A DNA stretch of 64,000 nucleotides from positions 2,604,001-2,668,000 of the forward strand of contig NZ_JRMH01000001.1 of NCBI RefSeq assembly GCF_000803315.1, given 5' to 3'. Source of the DNA: Pectobacterium actinidiae (GTDB lineage Bacteria > Pseudomonadota > Gammaproteobacteria > Enterobacterales > Enterobacteriaceae). Below are positions 10,492 through 20,162 of this stretch, one piece after another (position 1 is the first letter of the stretch; each line of letters starts with the position of its first letter). The position numbers were made by a program, and so were the translations under genes. The notes under the pieces are model-generated. The model made no database searches, had not been told where the DNA came from, and saw nothing but the letters and a program-made list of their open reading frames with translations.

Positions 10492-12213
10492 TTATTCTGG
10501 ATAGAAATCGTTCGTGTTGTCACGTTCACGCGCGGGCGTCGGCGTCGAAAAACAGACGCTAACCTGCGTTCCTCCTTCTGGGTGGAGGCCAATAGATAGC
10601 TGTCCTCCTAACCGTTCGGCGCGCTCCTGCATAATATTTAAGCCATAATGTCCTGCGGGTTCCTCCTGATTGATAATGCCACAGCCGTCATCGCGAATAT
10701 CAACACAGTAACGTCCATCAGGCTGCGTACGGCAGTTAACGGTTATCGTCGTCGCCTGCGCATGTTTAATGGCGTTCAACACCGCTTCACGAATGATTTG
10801 CAGCAAGTGAACCTGCTGCGATGCATCCAACGCCTGCGTAGGAATACGGCAATCAATATCAATCGTCGCTGGCGTCTGCGCTCTTAGCGGCTCAATCATC
10901 TCCTGCATCGCCGCCGGCAAATCGGCCTGTTGCAGCGTCAGCCGGAAGGTTCCCAGCAGCTCCCTCAGTTGACGGTAAGCATCGCTTAACGCCTGTTCAA
11001 AATCTGTGATGATCTGCCGAGCCTGCGCATTTTCTTCCGCTACCGCACGCTTTAATAACGCCATCTGGATATTCAGGTAAGACAGCACCTGAGCCAATGA
11101 GTCATGCAGTTCACGCGCGATGGTGGCGCGCTCTTCCATCAGCAACAGTTGCTGATAGTGCTTTTGTGCCTGATTAAAATAGAGCCCGCGACCCAGCATA
11201 TTAGCAACGCTCTCCATCAGTTGCGCGGATGGCTGCTGCGCTGATGCCTGCCACCGCAGCTGTCCAAACTCGACCTCTTGCAAACGGATCGGCAATGTCT
11301 GCCATACAATCCGCTCATCCGGTTGACCTTCACACAACCGCCAATTCTCCCCTACCCGCATTTCCAGACAGCCGACCGTTTCATAGCGGCGAACAATTTG
11401 CAGAATCTGCTGAAAGCAATGCCTGTCGATCGTGCTGACGTTCATGGCCTGAGAACAGTTGTACAGCACCTTCAGCATGCGGTTCACTTCCTGCAAACGC
11501 AGCGTTTTCTGTCGAACCTTATCTTCCAGAGAACGATACAGTTTTTGTAATTCGTCCGTCATGCTACTGAAGGTTTGCGCCAGTAGCCCCAATTCGTTAG
11601 GCAGATTGACGTCCAGTTGCGAAGGGGTAAAACGCCCTTTCTCGATGGATGCACAGGCCGCCATCAGCTTATTCAACGGCACGACCACCTGACGACGAAT
11701 GCGGCGCAGCGTAAAGAAGATCAGTATATAGATAGTGATCGAGCCAATTATTGATGTTGCAACAACTATCATCATCTTGCGCTCGGAATAATGCTGCAAC
11801 GCCAGCACAAAGAGGTCGATCTGGGTGACATAGCGAACAATATTGTCCTGATACCAGACCCGATCCCCCGCACTCAGGCGCTCATCCATCGTTTTCCAGC
11901 TCTGCAACAGCGCCGCATAACGATCGCGCACATCACGCGGTACATACCAGCGATCCAACAGGTGAAAAACCGGGGAGTCCAGCGTTTGCGCATAGAGGCG
12001 GCGATGCGGTTCTAACGCGGCACGATCGCCCTGTAGGTCATACCCCATGCGATAGCTTTGCATACGCATCGATCCGGCAACGTTGATCGCTTCCGCATCG
12101 CGTAAACCGCTAGCTAACGTCAATAGCGCAATGCCCGTCGTCAGGAATGAAAGCAGCGCGATATAAAAAAACGCACGAGCCAGGCTGGTAGAAACAGGAC
12201 GTTTGACCATCAC
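10492..12213 (-). CDS. narQ: Nitrate/nitrite sensor histidine kinase NarQ
   Basis: 573-residue inner-membrane kinase. The N-terminus VKRPVSTSLARAFFYI, with TM1 at about 12-36, is very close to E. coli NarQ. The nitrate-binding P-box follows (LRDAEAINVAGSMRMQSYRM). The periplasmic helices run to TM2 (about 146-168), then a HAMP region with LPNELGLLAQTFSSMTDEL, a central cysteine-containing signalling part, the HisKA_3 box with His in ARELHDSLAQVLSYL near residue 370, and a C-terminal ATPase domain ending with GHYGLNIMQERAERLGG. It senses periplasmic nitrate and nitrite and phosphorylates NarP. It is divergent from napF. Confidence 0.95.
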   Translation of the reverse strand: MMVKRPVSTSLARAFFYIALLSFLTTGIALLTLASGLRDAEAINVAGSMRMQSYRMGYDLQGDRAALEPHRRLYAQTLDSPVFHLLDRWYVPRDVRDRYAALLQSWKTMDERLSAGDRVWYQDNIVRYVTQIDLFVLALQHYSERKMMIVVATSIIGSITIYILIFFTLRRIRRQVVVPLNKLMAACASIEKGRFTPSQLDVNLPNELGLLAQTFSSMTDELQKLYRSLEDKVRQKTLRLQEVNRMLKVLYNCSQAMNVSTIDRHCFQQILQIVRRYETVGCLEMRVGENWRLCEGQPDERIVWQTLPIRLQEVEFGQLRWQASAQQPSAQLMESVANMLGRGLYFNQAQKHYQQLLLMEERATIARELHDSLAQVLSYLNIQMALLKRAVAEENAQARQIITDFEQALSDAYRQLRELLGTFRLTLQQADLPAAMQEMIEPLRAQTPATIDIDCRIPTQALDASQQVHLLQIIREAVLNAIKHAQATTITVNCRTQPDGRYCVDIRDDGCGIINQEEPAGHYGLNIMQERAERLGGQLSIGLHPEGGTQVSVCFSTPTPARERDNTNDFYPE

Positions 12214-12330
12214 AACGAATAATCCTCTTTGGCGTCATACCTACTCTAAATAAGTAGATCGGCATTTCAGCGTACTATCACGATCCCCACTCGCTCAGGC
12301 AAGCCGATAAGGCGTGAATCCCACATAAGC

Positions 12331-12365
12331 TTGATCCGGCACCACCATTTACCTCTAAAGGGTGA
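12331..12365 (+). promoter_or_regulatory. Candidate FNR half-site and NarP site of the nap promoter
   Basis: TACCTCT-AA-AGGGTGA (12350-12365) fits the 7-2-7 NarP/NarL heptamer pair: first arm perfect, second arm 5 of 7. TTGAT at 12331-12335 is a good FNR half-site with a poor partner. The two centres (12337.5 and 12357.5) are exactly 20 bp apart, as in the E. coli napF promoter (-64.5 and -44.5). That predicts a transcript start near 12402. The gap also serves narQ in the other direction. Confidence 0.6.
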
Positions 12366-12460
12366 TTATCGCATACAGCCTAAGAGGAATAGTGTAACCC
12401 CTACAAAAACAGCGTGTTTTCTATTGGATATTTCACTGCGTGCCAGAGCGACAAACTGCC

Positions 12461-12997
12461 ATGACTAACCTTTCCCGGCGTTCCTTACTGACTGGTGGCC
12501 TACAGCGGGCAGACAACGCGTTGCGTCCGCCGTGGAGCGGTGCAGAAAGCCATTTCCTGAGCCAGTGCACACGCTGCAACGTCTGCGTTGAGGCCTGCGG
12601 AACGGGGATTATCCAGCGTGGTTCAGGCGGTTTTCCCACCATCGATTTTCAGCGCGGCGAATGCACGTTCTGCTACGACTGCGCACGTGCGTGTCCACAG
12701 GCGCTGTTCGCGGAGAGTCACACCTCGCCGTGGGAATACCACCTGACGATCCAAAGTGCCTGTTTATCGCTGCATCAGGTGGAATGCCGCAGCTGTCAGG
12801 ATGCATGTGAAACAGGCGCGATACGATTCCGCCCCACCATCGGGCGCGTTGCTACACCGTCCATCGACGACGACGCCTGTACCACCTGCGGCGCCTGCAT
12901 TTCCGGCTGCCCTGTCGGCGCCATATCGATGAAAAAAATCACAGCGGGATATCACACCGCGCCAGCGCGTCTGCCGACGCAACAGGAAAACCGATGA
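12461..12997 (+). CDS. napF: Ferredoxin-type protein NapF
   Basis: 178-residue cytosolic iron-sulfur protein of the nap operon, thought to help insert the 4Fe-4S cluster into NapA before export. It has four cysteine clusters: CTRCNVCVEAC, CTFCYDCARAC, CRSCQDACETG and CTTCGACISGCPVG. The start resembles E. coli NapF (SRRSLLTGG, then RPPWSG). A GTG at 12440 would add seven residues; ATG 12461 gives the family length. It is first in the operon and overlaps napD by 4 bp. Confidence 0.93.
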   Translation: MTNLSRRSLLTGGLQRADNALRPPWSGAESHFLSQCTRCNVCVEACGTGIIQRGSGGFPTIDFQRGECTFCYDCARACPQALFAESHTSPWEYHLTIQSACLSLHQVECRSCQDACETGAIRFRPTIGRVATPSIDDDACTTCGACISGCPVGAISMKKITAGYHTAPARLPTQQENR

Positions 12998-13314
12998 GCA
13001 CAGTCTGGCATGTTTGCAGTGTAGTGGTTCACGTCAACACGGCGCAGATGGCTGCCGTTGGCGAGGCGTTAGCGACGCAACCCAATCTGGAAGTGGGTGC
13101 CAGCGATAGCGATACCGGAAAAATGGTCGTGGTGCTGGAGTCAGATTCAGAAGACACGTTGTTAAAACAAATAGCATCAATACGCGAGCTTACCGGCGTA
13201 CTGGCGGTTTCGCTGGTTTATCACCAGCTCGATGAGCCGTCTTTTGATGAACAATCTTTTGCTTTCGATGAACAACCTCTTGATCAACAAGCTCAGGGTG
13301 AGGAAATACTATGA
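12994..13314 (+). CDS. napD: NapA signal-peptide chaperone NapD
   Basis: 106-residue cytosolic chaperone that binds the twin-arginine signal peptide of NapA and delays export until the molybdenum cofactor is in place. The NapD core is residues 1-80 ([12 protein letters not shown] at the start, [13 protein letters not shown] near residue 70). E. coli NapD is about 87 residues; this one carries an acidic, glutamine-rich tail with repeated DEQ units ([20 protein letters not shown]). It overlaps napF and napA by 4 bp each, so translation is probably coupled. Confidence 0.93.
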   Translation: MSTVWHVCSVVVHVNTAQMAAVGEALATQPNLEVGASDSDTGKMVVVLESDSEDTLLKQIASIRELTGVLAVSLVYHQLDEPSFDEQSFAFDEQPLDQQAQGEEIL

Positions 13315-15797
13315 AACTCAGTCGACGACACTTTATGAAGGCGAACGCTGTCGCAGCGGCAGCCGCGGTCGCAGGCATCACCATACCCACCGCGGTTCGT
13401 GCCGTGACCGAACAGTCAGAGGCTATCCACTGGGATAAAGCCCCATGCCGCTTCTGTGGCGTAGGGTGCGGTGTGTTGGTAGGGACGCAAAACGGCCGCA
13501 TCGTCGCCAGCCAGGGCGATCCCGAAGCGCCGGTTAACCGCGGGTTAAACTGCATCAAAGGCTATTTCCTGCCAAAAATCATGTACGGACAGGATCGCCT
13601 GACCCAGCCTTTGCTGCGTATGCGTGACGGCAAATTTGATAAAGAAGGCGAATTTACTCCGATCTCCTGGGATCAGGCATTTGACATCATGGCGGAGAAA
13701 TTCAAAACCGCCCTGAAGGAGAAAGGCCCGAACGCGATAGGCATGTTTGGCTCTGGGCAATCCACCATTTGGGAAGGCTATGCTGCCGCCAAACTGTTCA
13801 AAGCGGGCTTCCGCTCCAACAATATTGACCCCAACGCGCGTCACTGTATGGCATCGGCGGTTGTCGGCTTTATGCGTACCTTCGGTATGGATGAACCGAT
13901 GGGCTGCTACGACGATATTGAGCAGACCGATGCATTTGTGCTGTGGGGCTCTAACATGGCGGAGATGCACCCGATTCTCTGGTCGCGCATCACCGACCGC
14001 CGCCTGTCGAACAGCAATGTCACCGTCGCCGTGCTGTCCACCTACCAGCACCGCAGCTTTGAGCTGGCGGATAACGGCATGGTGTTTACGCCGCAAACCG
14101 ATCTGGCCATTCTCAACTACATCGCTAACTACATTATTCAAAACAACGCGGTGAACGAAGCATTCTTTACCCGCCACGTGAATTTGCGTCGAGGCATGAC
14201 CGATATTGGCTACGGGCTGCGTCCGACGCATCCGTTGGAAAAAGCGGCGAAAAATCCCGGCTCCGATGCGTCTGAGCCGATGAGTTTTGAAGAGTACAAA
14301 ACCTTTGTCGCCGACTACACGCTGGAAAAAACGGTCGCGCTCAGCGGCGTTCCCGCCGATCAGTTGGAAGCGCTGGCAAAACTCTATGCCGATCCGAAGA
14401 AAAAAGTGATCTCTTACTGGACGATGGGCTTTAACCAGCACACACGCGGCGTCTGGGCGAACAATCTGGTTTATAACATCCACCTGCTGACGGGCAAGAT
14501 CTCGCAGCCGGGCTGCGGACCGTTCTCGTTAACCGGGCAACCGTCTGCCTGCGGCACCGCGCGTGAAGTCGGCACCTTCGCCCACCGTTTGCCTGCGGAC
14601 ATGGTGGTGACCAACGAAAAACACCGCGCGATGGCGGAAAAGCTGTGGCAGTTACCCGCAGGCACGATTCCTGAAAAGATCGGCTTGCACGCCGTCGCAC
14701 AGGATCGGGCGCTGAAGGACGGCACGCTGAACGCCTATTGGGTGATGTGCAACAACAATATGCAGGCTGGCCCGAACATTAATCAGGAACGTATGCCGGG
14801 CTGGCGCGATCCACGTAACTTCATCGTCGTTTCCGATCCCTACCCGACCGTCAGCGCGCTGGCCGCCGACCTGATTTTGCCGACCGCAATGTGGGTGGAA
14901 AAAGAAGGTGCCTACGGCAATGCCGAGCGCCGGACACAGTTCTGGCGTCAGCAGGTTAAGGCACCGGGTGAGTCAAAATCGGATCTGTGGCAGGTTGTGA
15001 GCTTTGCCAAGCGCTTCGCCGTGGAGGATGTATGGCCGGAAGCACTCCTGGCGCAAAAACCGGCCTATCGCGGTAAGACACTCTACGACGTGCTGTTTGC
15101 CAATGATGTCACTACGCGTTTCCCGCTCAGTGAGTTAGCGGAAAACCAGTTGAACGATGAATCGCGCGACTTCGGTTTTTACCTGCAAAAAGGCCTGTTT
15201 GAAGAATACGCCGCATTTGGCCGTGGGCACGGTCATGACCTGGCACCGTTCGACACCTACCACAAGGTTCGCGGGCTGCGCTGGCCGGTCGTTGACGGTA
15301 AAGAAACGCAGTGGCGCTACAGCGAAGGGCACGATCCTTACGTGAAAGCGGGAGAAGCCTACCGTTTCTACGGCAAACCGGATGGCAAGGCGGTGATTTT
15401 TGCGCTGCCATACGAACCTGCCGCAGAAGCGCCGGACGACGAATACGATCTTTGGCTCTCTACCGGTCGCGTATTGGAGCACTGGCACACCGGCAGTATG
15501 ACGCGTCGCGTACCGGAACTGCATCGCGCCTTCCCCGAAGCCGTGCTGTTTATGCACCCGCAGGATGCCAAAGCACGCGATCTCCGTCGCGGTGAGAAAG
15601 TGCGCATCATCTCACGCCGTGGTGAAGTCGTCTCCGTGGTTGAGACGCGCGGTCGTAATAAACCACCGCGTGGACTGGTGTATATGCCGTTCTTTGACGC
15701 CGCGCAGATGACCAACGTCCTGACGCTGGATGCCACCGATCCACTGTCGAAAGAGACAGACTTTAAAAAATGTGCCGTCAAGCTGGCTAAGGTGTAA
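13311..15797 (+). CDS. napA: Periplasmic nitrate reductase catalytic subunit NapA
   Basis: 828 residues, the E. coli length. Reduces nitrate to nitrite in the periplasm with a bis-MGD molybdenum cofactor and one 4Fe-4S cluster. A twin-arginine signal is present (SRRHFMKAN, hydrophobic stretch, cut near VRA). The cluster ligands are in [13 protein letters not shown], with the last Cys in GLNCIKGYF. The molybdenum ligand Cys is in [12 protein letters not shown]. The C-terminal molydopterin-binding domain ends in [11 protein letters not shown]. It receives electrons from NapB and NapC. ATG 13311 overlaps napD. Confidence 0.98.
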   Translation: MKLSRRHFMKANAVAAAAAVAGITIPTAVRAVTEQSEAIHWDKAPCRFCGVGCGVLVGTQNGRIVASQGDPEAPVNRGLNCIKGYFLPKIMYGQDRLTQPLLRMRDGKFDKEGEFTPISWDQAFDIMAEKFKTALKEKGPNAIGMFGSGQSTIWEGYAAAKLFKAGFRSNNIDPNARHCMASAVVGFMRTFGMDEPMGCYDDIEQTDAFVLWGSNMAEMHPILWSRITDRRLSNSNVTVAVLSTYQHRSFELADNGMVFTPQTDLAILNYIANYIIQNNAVNEAFFTRHVNLRRGMTDIGYGLRPTHPLEKAAKNPGSDASEPMSFEEYKTFVADYTLEKTVALSGVPADQLEALAKLYADPKKKVISYWTMGFNQHTRGVWANNLVYNIHLLTGKISQPGCGPFSLTGQPSACGTAREVGTFAHRLPADMVVTNEKHRAMAEKLWQLPAGTIPEKIGLHAVAQDRALKDGTLNAYWVMCNNNMQAGPNINQERMPGWRDPRNFIVVSDPYPTVSALAADLILPTAMWVEKEGAYGNAERRTQFWRQQVKAPGESKSDLWQVVSFAKRFAVEDVWPEALLAQKPAYRGKTLYDVLFANDVTTRFPLSELAENQLNDESRDFGFYLQKGLFEEYAAFGRGHGHDLAPFDTYHKVRGLRWPVVDGKETQWRYSEGHDPYVKAGEAYRFYGKPDGKAVIFALPYEPAAEAPDDEYDLWLSTGRVLEHWHTGSMTRRVPELHRAFPEAVLFMHPQDAKARDLRRGEKVRIISRRGEVVSVVETRGRNKPPRGLVYMPFFDAAQMTNVLTLDATDPLSKETDFKKCAVKLAKV

Positions 15798-15802
15798 CGC
15801 GC

Positions 15803-16495
15803 ATGGCACGCCCGGAGAATTCATCACCCGCTCGCCGTCGCTTTCTGCGTGACGCCGTCCGCGCCGTTGCGGGTTTATCCGCCGCGGTGACGGTTCTCGG
15901 CATTCAGCAGCGACGCGCTCAGGCAGACGAACTCCGGCTGCGGCCACCGGGTGCGCTGTCTGAGGCGGCGTTTTCCGGTGCCTGCATACGCTGTGGCCAA
16001 TGTGTTCAGGCCTGTCCGTACGACACACTGAAGCTGGCAACACTGGTCTCCGGCTCCGCAGCCGGTAGCCCTTACTTTGTCGCACGCGATATCCCATGCG
16101 AGATGTGTGAGGACATTCCCTGCGTGGTCGCTTGCCCCAGTGGGGCATTACAGCCGTTGGAAACGATTGACGACGCCCGTATGGGATTAGCGGTACTGCT
16201 CGATCAGGAAAACTGCCTGAACTATCAGGGGCTACGCTGCGATGTGTGTTATCGCGTCTGTCCCCTCATCGACAGCGCCATCACGCTGGAGCCAGAGCGC
16301 AATGCCCGAACCGGAAAACATGCCCGTTTTCTGCCTACGGTGCATAGCGATGTCTGTACCGGCTGCGGCAAGTGTGAAAAGGCCTGCGTGTTGGAACAGC
16401 CGGCGATCAAGGTCTTACCACGCGCGCTGGCAAAAGGCGAACTCGGATATCACTACCGTTTCAGTTGGCTGGAGGCACGCGATGGCAAATCGTAA
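15803..16495 (+). CDS. napG: Ferredoxin-type quinol dehydrogenase subunit NapG
   Basis: 230-residue periplasmic iron-sulfur protein that, with NapH, passes electrons from quinol to NapC/NapA. A twin-arginine type signal is visible ([20 protein letters not shown]). Four 4Fe-4S motifs follow: [35 protein letters not shown] and [11 protein letters not shown]. It starts 5 bp after napA and overlaps napH by 14 bp. Confidence 0.95.
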   Translation: MARPENSSPARRRFLRDAVRAVAGLSAAVTVLGIQQRRAQADELRLRPPGALSEAAFSGACIRCGQCVQACPYDTLKLATLVSGSAAGSPYFVARDIPCEMCEDIPCVVACPSGALQPLETIDDARMGLAVLLDQENCLNYQGLRCDVCYRVCPLIDSAITLEPERNARTGKHARFLPTVHSDVCTGCGKCEKACVLEQPAIKVLPRALAKGELGYHYRFSWLEARDGKS

Positions 16496-17345
16496 GCAAG
16501 ATGCCGGACGAGAAGCCCAGGCGAAAAAAGGCTGGTGGCGCAGCCACCGCTGGCTGGTATTGCGTCGGCTGACACAGTCTCTGGTGCTGCTCATGTTCCT
16601 CAGCGGTCCGCTGTTAGGCTTCTGGATCCTGCACGGCAATTACAGCGCCAGCCGCTTGCTCGACACCGTACCGCTTAGCGATCCGCTGATGGTGCTGCAA
16701 AGTCTCGCCAGTGGTCACCTACCCGCAACCCTCGCGCTGGTCGGTGCGCTGATTATCGCGCTGAGCTATGCGTTGTCAGGCAAGCGCCTGTTCTGTAGCT
16801 GGGTCTGCCCTGTGAATCCGCTCACCGATTTAGCCGCCTGGCTACGGCGTCGTTTCGGCATTACCGCCTCAGCGACGATCCCCCGCAATCTGCGCTATCT
16901 GCTGCTGATACTTATTCTGGCAGGGAGTGCACTGACGGGTGGGCTGCTGTGGGAATGGGTCAACCCTGTCTCACTGGCGGGTCGCGGGCTAATTTTCGGA
17001 TTTGGTGCAGGTATCTGGCTGCTGCTGGCGCTGTTTTTGTTTGATTTGTTGGTCGTGGAACACGGCTGGTGCGGGCACCTTTGTCCAACGGGCGCGTTGT
17101 ATGGCGCGCTTGGCAGCAAAGGCGCACTGGTTGTGGATGCCGCTGAGCGTGAACGCTGTACGCGCTGCATGGACTGCTTTCATGTCTGTCCAGAGCCACA
17201 GGTACTGCGCGCACCCTTGCTCGATAAACACAGTCCGGTACAGATCACTGACCGAGACTGCATAACCTGCGGACGCTGCATTGATGTCTGCGCTGAAGAC
17301 GTTTTTAAAATAACCCTTAGATGGAAATCGGGAGCAAAGTCATGA
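16482..17345 (+). CDS. napH: Quinol dehydrogenase membrane subunit NapH
   Basis: 287 residues, exactly the E. coli length. Four membrane helices (about 32-50, 75-95, 137-157, 170-190) anchor quinol oxidation. Two conserved CxxxCP motifs are in [13 protein letters not shown] and [12 protein letters not shown], and two C-terminal 4Fe-4S motifs are [14 protein letters not shown] and [11 protein letters not shown]. The frame is open further upstream, but ATG 16482, overlapping the end of napG, gives the family N-terminus [12 protein letters not shown]. Confidence 0.95.
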   Translation: MANRKQDAGREAQAKKGWWRSHRWLVLRRLTQSLVLLMFLSGPLLGFWILHGNYSASRLLDTVPLSDPLMVLQSLASGHLPATLALVGALIIALSYALSGKRLFCSWVCPVNPLTDLAAWLRRRFGITASATIPRNLRYLLLILILAGSALTGGLLWEWVNPVSLAGRGLIFGFGAGIWLLLALFLFDLLVVEHGWCGHLCPTGALYGALGSKGALVVDAAERERCTRCMDCFHVCPEPQVLRAPLLDKHSPVQITDRDCITCGRCIDVCAEDVFKITLRWKSGAKS

Positions 17346-17794
17346 AAAGCCTGAGAATGGGATGGTGTCGCTGGATCACTGCCCTGACAATAATGGGCAG
17401 TACACTAATAGGTAGTGCGCTAGCCACTGCACAGGTCGATTTAAGCCAATCGCCGGAAGTCGCCGCGACACAGCCGGGAAATAGCCGGATGCCGAAGCAG
17501 CAGGAGCGTATGGCGCTCAACTATGTCAACCAACCACCGATGATCCCGCATAGCGTGGATGGCTATCAGGTCACGCCAACCTTTAACCGCTGTTTACAAT
17601 GTCACGGCGTGGAGAGCTATCGTTCCACCAGCGCGCCCCGCGTCAGCCCAACCCATTTTGTCGACAGAGACGGCAAAGTGCTGAGCAATGTTGCACCTGC
17701 ACGCCATTTCTGCCTGCAATGCCACGTACCGCAAGCGGACAGTTCGCCGATTACCGGTAACACGTTCACCCCTTCTAAAGGCTTTGGTCAGTGA
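17342..17794 (+). CDS. napB: Periplasmic dihaem cytochrome c NapB
   Basis: 150-residue small subunit of nitrate reductase. Signal peptide to about ALA at residues 27-29. Two c-type haem sites: CLQCHGV and CLQCHVP. Conserved surroundings include PPMIPHSVDGYQ and RHFCLQCHVPQAD. It moves electrons from NapC to NapA. A start seven codons upstream is open; ATG 17342 overlaps the napH stop as ATGA and is chosen. Haem attachment needs the ccm genes just downstream. Confidence 0.95.
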   Translation: MKSLRMGWCRWITALTIMGSTLIGSALATAQVDLSQSPEVAATQPGNSRMPKQQERMALNYVNQPPMIPHSVDGYQVTPTFNRCLQCHGVESYRSTSAPRVSPTHFVDRDGKVLSNVAPARHFCLQCHVPQADSSPITGNTFTPSKGFGQ

Positions 17795-17802
17795 GGTTTG
17801 CT

Positions 17803-18405
17803 ATGAAACAACCAGGAAAAGTAGGACGGTTGTTGCGCCAACTGTGGCAATGGTGGCGCCGCCCGAGTCGGCTAGCGCTGGGAACGTTGCTCATTATCGG
17901 CTTCGCGGGCGGTATTTTCTTTCTGGCAACATCCCAGAAAGGCATGGAAATGAGCAACAGCGAGGCGTTCTGTATCAGCTGTCATGAAATGCGCAATACC
18001 GTGTATCAGGAATATATGGAAACCGCGCACTACAGCAACCGCAGCGGCGTGCGCGCCACCTGCCCGGATTGCCACGTTCCGCATGAATTTGTGCCGAAGA
18101 TGGTGCGTAAGATTCAGGCCAGTAAAGAGCTGTACGGCAAAATCATGGGCACCATCGATACGCCACAAAAATTTGAAGCGCACCGGCTGACGATGGCGCA
18201 GAACGAATGGCGGCGCATGAAAAACAATAATTCTCAGGAATGCCGCAACTGCCACAACGTTGACTATATGGATTTCTCAGGGCAAAAAACGGTCGCGGCG
18301 GAAAAACACAACGAAGCGATAAAACTCGGTCAAACCTGTATCGATTGCCACAAAGGCATCGCCCACAAACTGCCGGACATGCACGGCGTCAAGAGCGGGT
18401 TATAA
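17803..18405 (+). CDS. napC: Membrane tetrahaem cytochrome c NapC
   Basis: 200 residues. NapC/NirT-type quinol dehydrogenase: one N-terminal membrane anchor (about 24-45) and a periplasmic domain with four haem motifs, CISCH, CPDCH, CRNCH and CIDCH. The stretches around them, for example MRNTVYQEYMETAHY and DTPQKFEAHRLTMAQNEWRR, are nearly those of E. coli. It takes electrons from menaquinol to NapB. ATG 17803 follows GAGG; a GTG at 17791 is less likely. Last gene of the nap operon. Confidence 0.96.
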   Translation: MKQPGKVGRLLRQLWQWWRRPSRLALGTLLIIGFAGGIFFLATSQKGMEMSNSEAFCISCHEMRNTVYQEYMETAHYSNRSGVRATCPDCHVPHEFVPKMVRKIQASKELYGKIMGTIDTPQKFEAHRLTMAQNEWRRMKNNNSQECRNCHNVDYMDFSGQKTVAAEKHNEAIKLGQTCIDCHKGIAHKLPDMHGVKSGL

Positions 18406-18424
18406 GCCACACCTCGAAGTAACG

Positions 18425-18450
18425 GGACGGCGTCTGCCGTCCTATCGTTT
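18425..18450 (+). terminator. Probable nap operon terminator
   Basis: A perfect stem GGACGGC-GTCT-GCCGTCC lies 19 bp after the napC stop and is followed by TATCGTTTCT. The T-tract is weak, so termination may be partial. Confidence 0.55.
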
Positions 18451-18549
18451 CTGACAAAGCCCGTCGAGCGGGAGTAACGAAGACGTTGTGAATACCGTGA
18501 GGGTTTCGTGCGCAGTAAGCCGCGTGACTTTCTGCAACTCGCGTCGCAC

Positions 18550-18599
18550 GCGCCCGACGCGGGGCGGCTCAATTGCCGTCGCCCCGCGACCCCTGGCTT
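18550..18599 (+). repeat. 50-bp hairpin repeat, copy A (napC-ccmI gap)
   Basis: 45 of 50 bases match copy B at 25719-25768, in the same orientation. The core folds as CGCGGGGC/GCCCCGCG with an inner GGC/GCC and a TCAATT loop. It sits in a 336-bp GC-rich noncoding stretch (18451-18786) between two convergent operons, which also holds other short GC-rich palindromes, e.g. near 18690-18715. No gene was supported there. Confidence 0.7.
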
Positions 18600-18786
18600 T
18601 TTGCGGTAAATCGCGCCGCTTCGCGGTGCCTTCGGTATTCACGCCCGCTGTTCGAACCGCCTGCGACGCGTTCCATACGCGGCGCAGGCTTTCGCGGCAT
18701 CCATGCCGCTCATCCGGCGGTCATGTATACCTCTACGCGATTTTTTACGCAGGAAATCTTCACTACAACGGAAAAAAAGAAACAAC

Positions 18787-18813
18787 AAAAGGGCAACATA
18801 CCGCCCTTTTGCT
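18787..18813 (-). terminator. ccm operon terminator
   Basis: AAAAGGGC/GCCCTTTT with an 8-nt loop, about 25 bp past the ccmI stop. The minus-strand 3' side continues into TTTTGTTGTTTCTTTTTTT. Confidence 0.85.
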
Positions 18814-18837
18814 ATTTATGATGAAAGATTAAAACAC

Positions 18838-19707
18838 TTATTTGCCAGTAACCGCCTGCACCGATAATGACGCTTTGGCCTGTGCCACGCTGCGCTCGAT
18901 GACCGCACGGCGCGTGTCGTTTTGCGGTAGCAGTTTCAGCATCATTTCCCAGGCATCAATCGCGTCCTGATAGCGCTGGGCTTCATAAGCATTGAAAGCC
19001 AGCAGGCTCAGCACGCGCACATTGGTCGAGCCGGAATTTAGTAGTTCACGCAGCATGTCTCCACCGCGTTGGCTATCACGCGGGTTGGTAGAGCGCGATA
19101 ACAGATCGGCATAATCCAGCGCCAGATCCGTATTTTTCGGATCGAGCTGGAATGCTTTGGCAAATGCCTGCACGGACATGTCGTAGTTATTCAGCAAACC
19201 GGCAATACGCCCCAGCATCCACCAGTCTTGTGGGTTGTCTGGCTGCGTTTCCAACTGGCTACGCAACCCCAGACCGAGACGCGCGACCTCTTCAATGGTC
19301 AGCGGCTCCGCATCAGGATCCAGCGCTCGCTTCATCAGGTCCGGCGTTAACGCCACAACCAGCTGCAATTCCTGCACGCGATTCACCGCCGAAGTCTGCC
19401 AAAATACGCCGAGGCTGACGATGACCAGCAACAGCACGCCCGGCAGCAAAACCCAACCGTTCAGCGGACGCTGCTGTGCCTTCGCACCGCCGGGAATGTC
19501 CTGCAATAGCGTATGCTGGAGTTCCTCAACCAGTTGGGCACGTTCCTGCTCATTGACGACATCCGCAGTAAGTTCACGCAGACGATCGTGATACAGCGCC
19601 TGATTGATCGCATCGCGATCGTATTCGCCCCGTGACGACCACGGCGCAAGCAGCAGCGCGGAAAGCGTAATCAGCGATAAAACAATGATGGTTGTCAGTA
19701 ACATCAT
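18838..19707 (-). CDS. ccmI: Cytochrome c biogenesis protein CcmI (TPR)
   Basis: 289-residue membrane protein that holds apocytochrome c for haem attachment. Two N-terminal hydrophobic segments (about 3-20 and 95-113) flank a cytosolic part with RDAINQALYHDRLREL. Then come TPR repeats (about 140-280; DWWMLGRIAGLLNNYDMSVQAFAKAFQLDP). In E. coli this part is fused to CcmH as one protein; here it is a separate gene overlapping ccmH by 4 bp. Last gene of ccm. Confidence 0.92.
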   Translation of the reverse strand: MMLLTTIIVLSLITLSALLLAPWSSRGEYDRDAINQALYHDRLRELTADVVNEQERAQLVEELQHTLLQDIPGGAKAQQRPLNGWVLLPGVLLLVIVSLGVFWQTSAVNRVQELQLVVALTPDLMKRALDPDAEPLTIEEVARLGLGLRSQLETQPDNPQDWWMLGRIAGLLNNYDMSVQAFAKAFQLDPKNTDLALDYADLLSRSTNPRDSQRGGDMLRELLNSGSTNVRVLSLLAFNAYEAQRYQDAIDAWEMMLKLLPQNDTRRAVIERSVAQAKASLSVQAVTGK

Positions 19708-20162
19708 TCCGATTTCCCCTCACGTTCCAACAGCGTCTGCAAGCGCTTCTTATCCTGTTCGCTCATCGGTTCTTTGGCACTTCTGGTGCGGCGGGTACGC
19801 CGAATAATCACCCATGATCCCACAGCCAGAAACAGCGCAGGCAGGAGCCACAGCAGAACCGTAAAAGGTGTGATCGGCGGTTCATACGTCACAAAATAGC
19901 CGTAACGATCCACCATATAATCGACAACCTGCTCTTTCGTTTGTCCCTGCTGCATCAGTTCATACACTTTCTGCCGCATATCCGAAGCAATCATCGAATT
20001 GGAATCGGCGATGCTGTTGTTCTGGCATTTCGGGCAGCGCAGTTGCATGGTCAACTCACGAAACTGTTGCTCTTGCGTATCATTGTCAAAACGCAATACC
20101 TCGGAGGATGCCAGTACGCTGAACGACAGCAGCAGTGCGCTAAGGAAGCCGATCGCTCTCAT
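19704..20162 (-). CDS. ccmH: Cytochrome c haem-lyase thiol protein CcmH (CcmL-type)
   Basis: 152 residues. Signal peptide or anchor at the N-terminus, periplasmic thiol-redox domain with the LRCPKCQ motif (the reducing CxxC that prepares apocytochrome cysteines), then one membrane helix (about 100-122) and a basic tail. It corresponds to the first half of E. coli CcmH. Similar to NrfF of this window, which has LRCPQCQ. Overlaps ccmI and ccmG by 4 bp each. Confidence 0.93.
   Translation of the reverse strand: MRAIGFLSALLLSFSVLASSEVLRFDNDTQEQQFRELTMQLRCPKCQNNSIADSNSMIASDMRQKVYELMQQGQTKEQVVDYMVDRYGYFVTYEPPITPFTVLLWLLPALFLAVGSWVIIRRTRRTRSAKEPMSEQDKKRLQTLLEREGKSE

Noticed and set aside
13545..14483. 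Minus-strand open frame of 312 codons inside napA
   Set aside because: Antisense shadow of a GC-rich, highly expressed-type gene; napA is certain on the plus strand.
18480..18830. Plus-strand open frames in the napC-ccmI gap
   Set aside because: They translate the GC-rich repeat and hairpins; no family likeness, no ribosome site.
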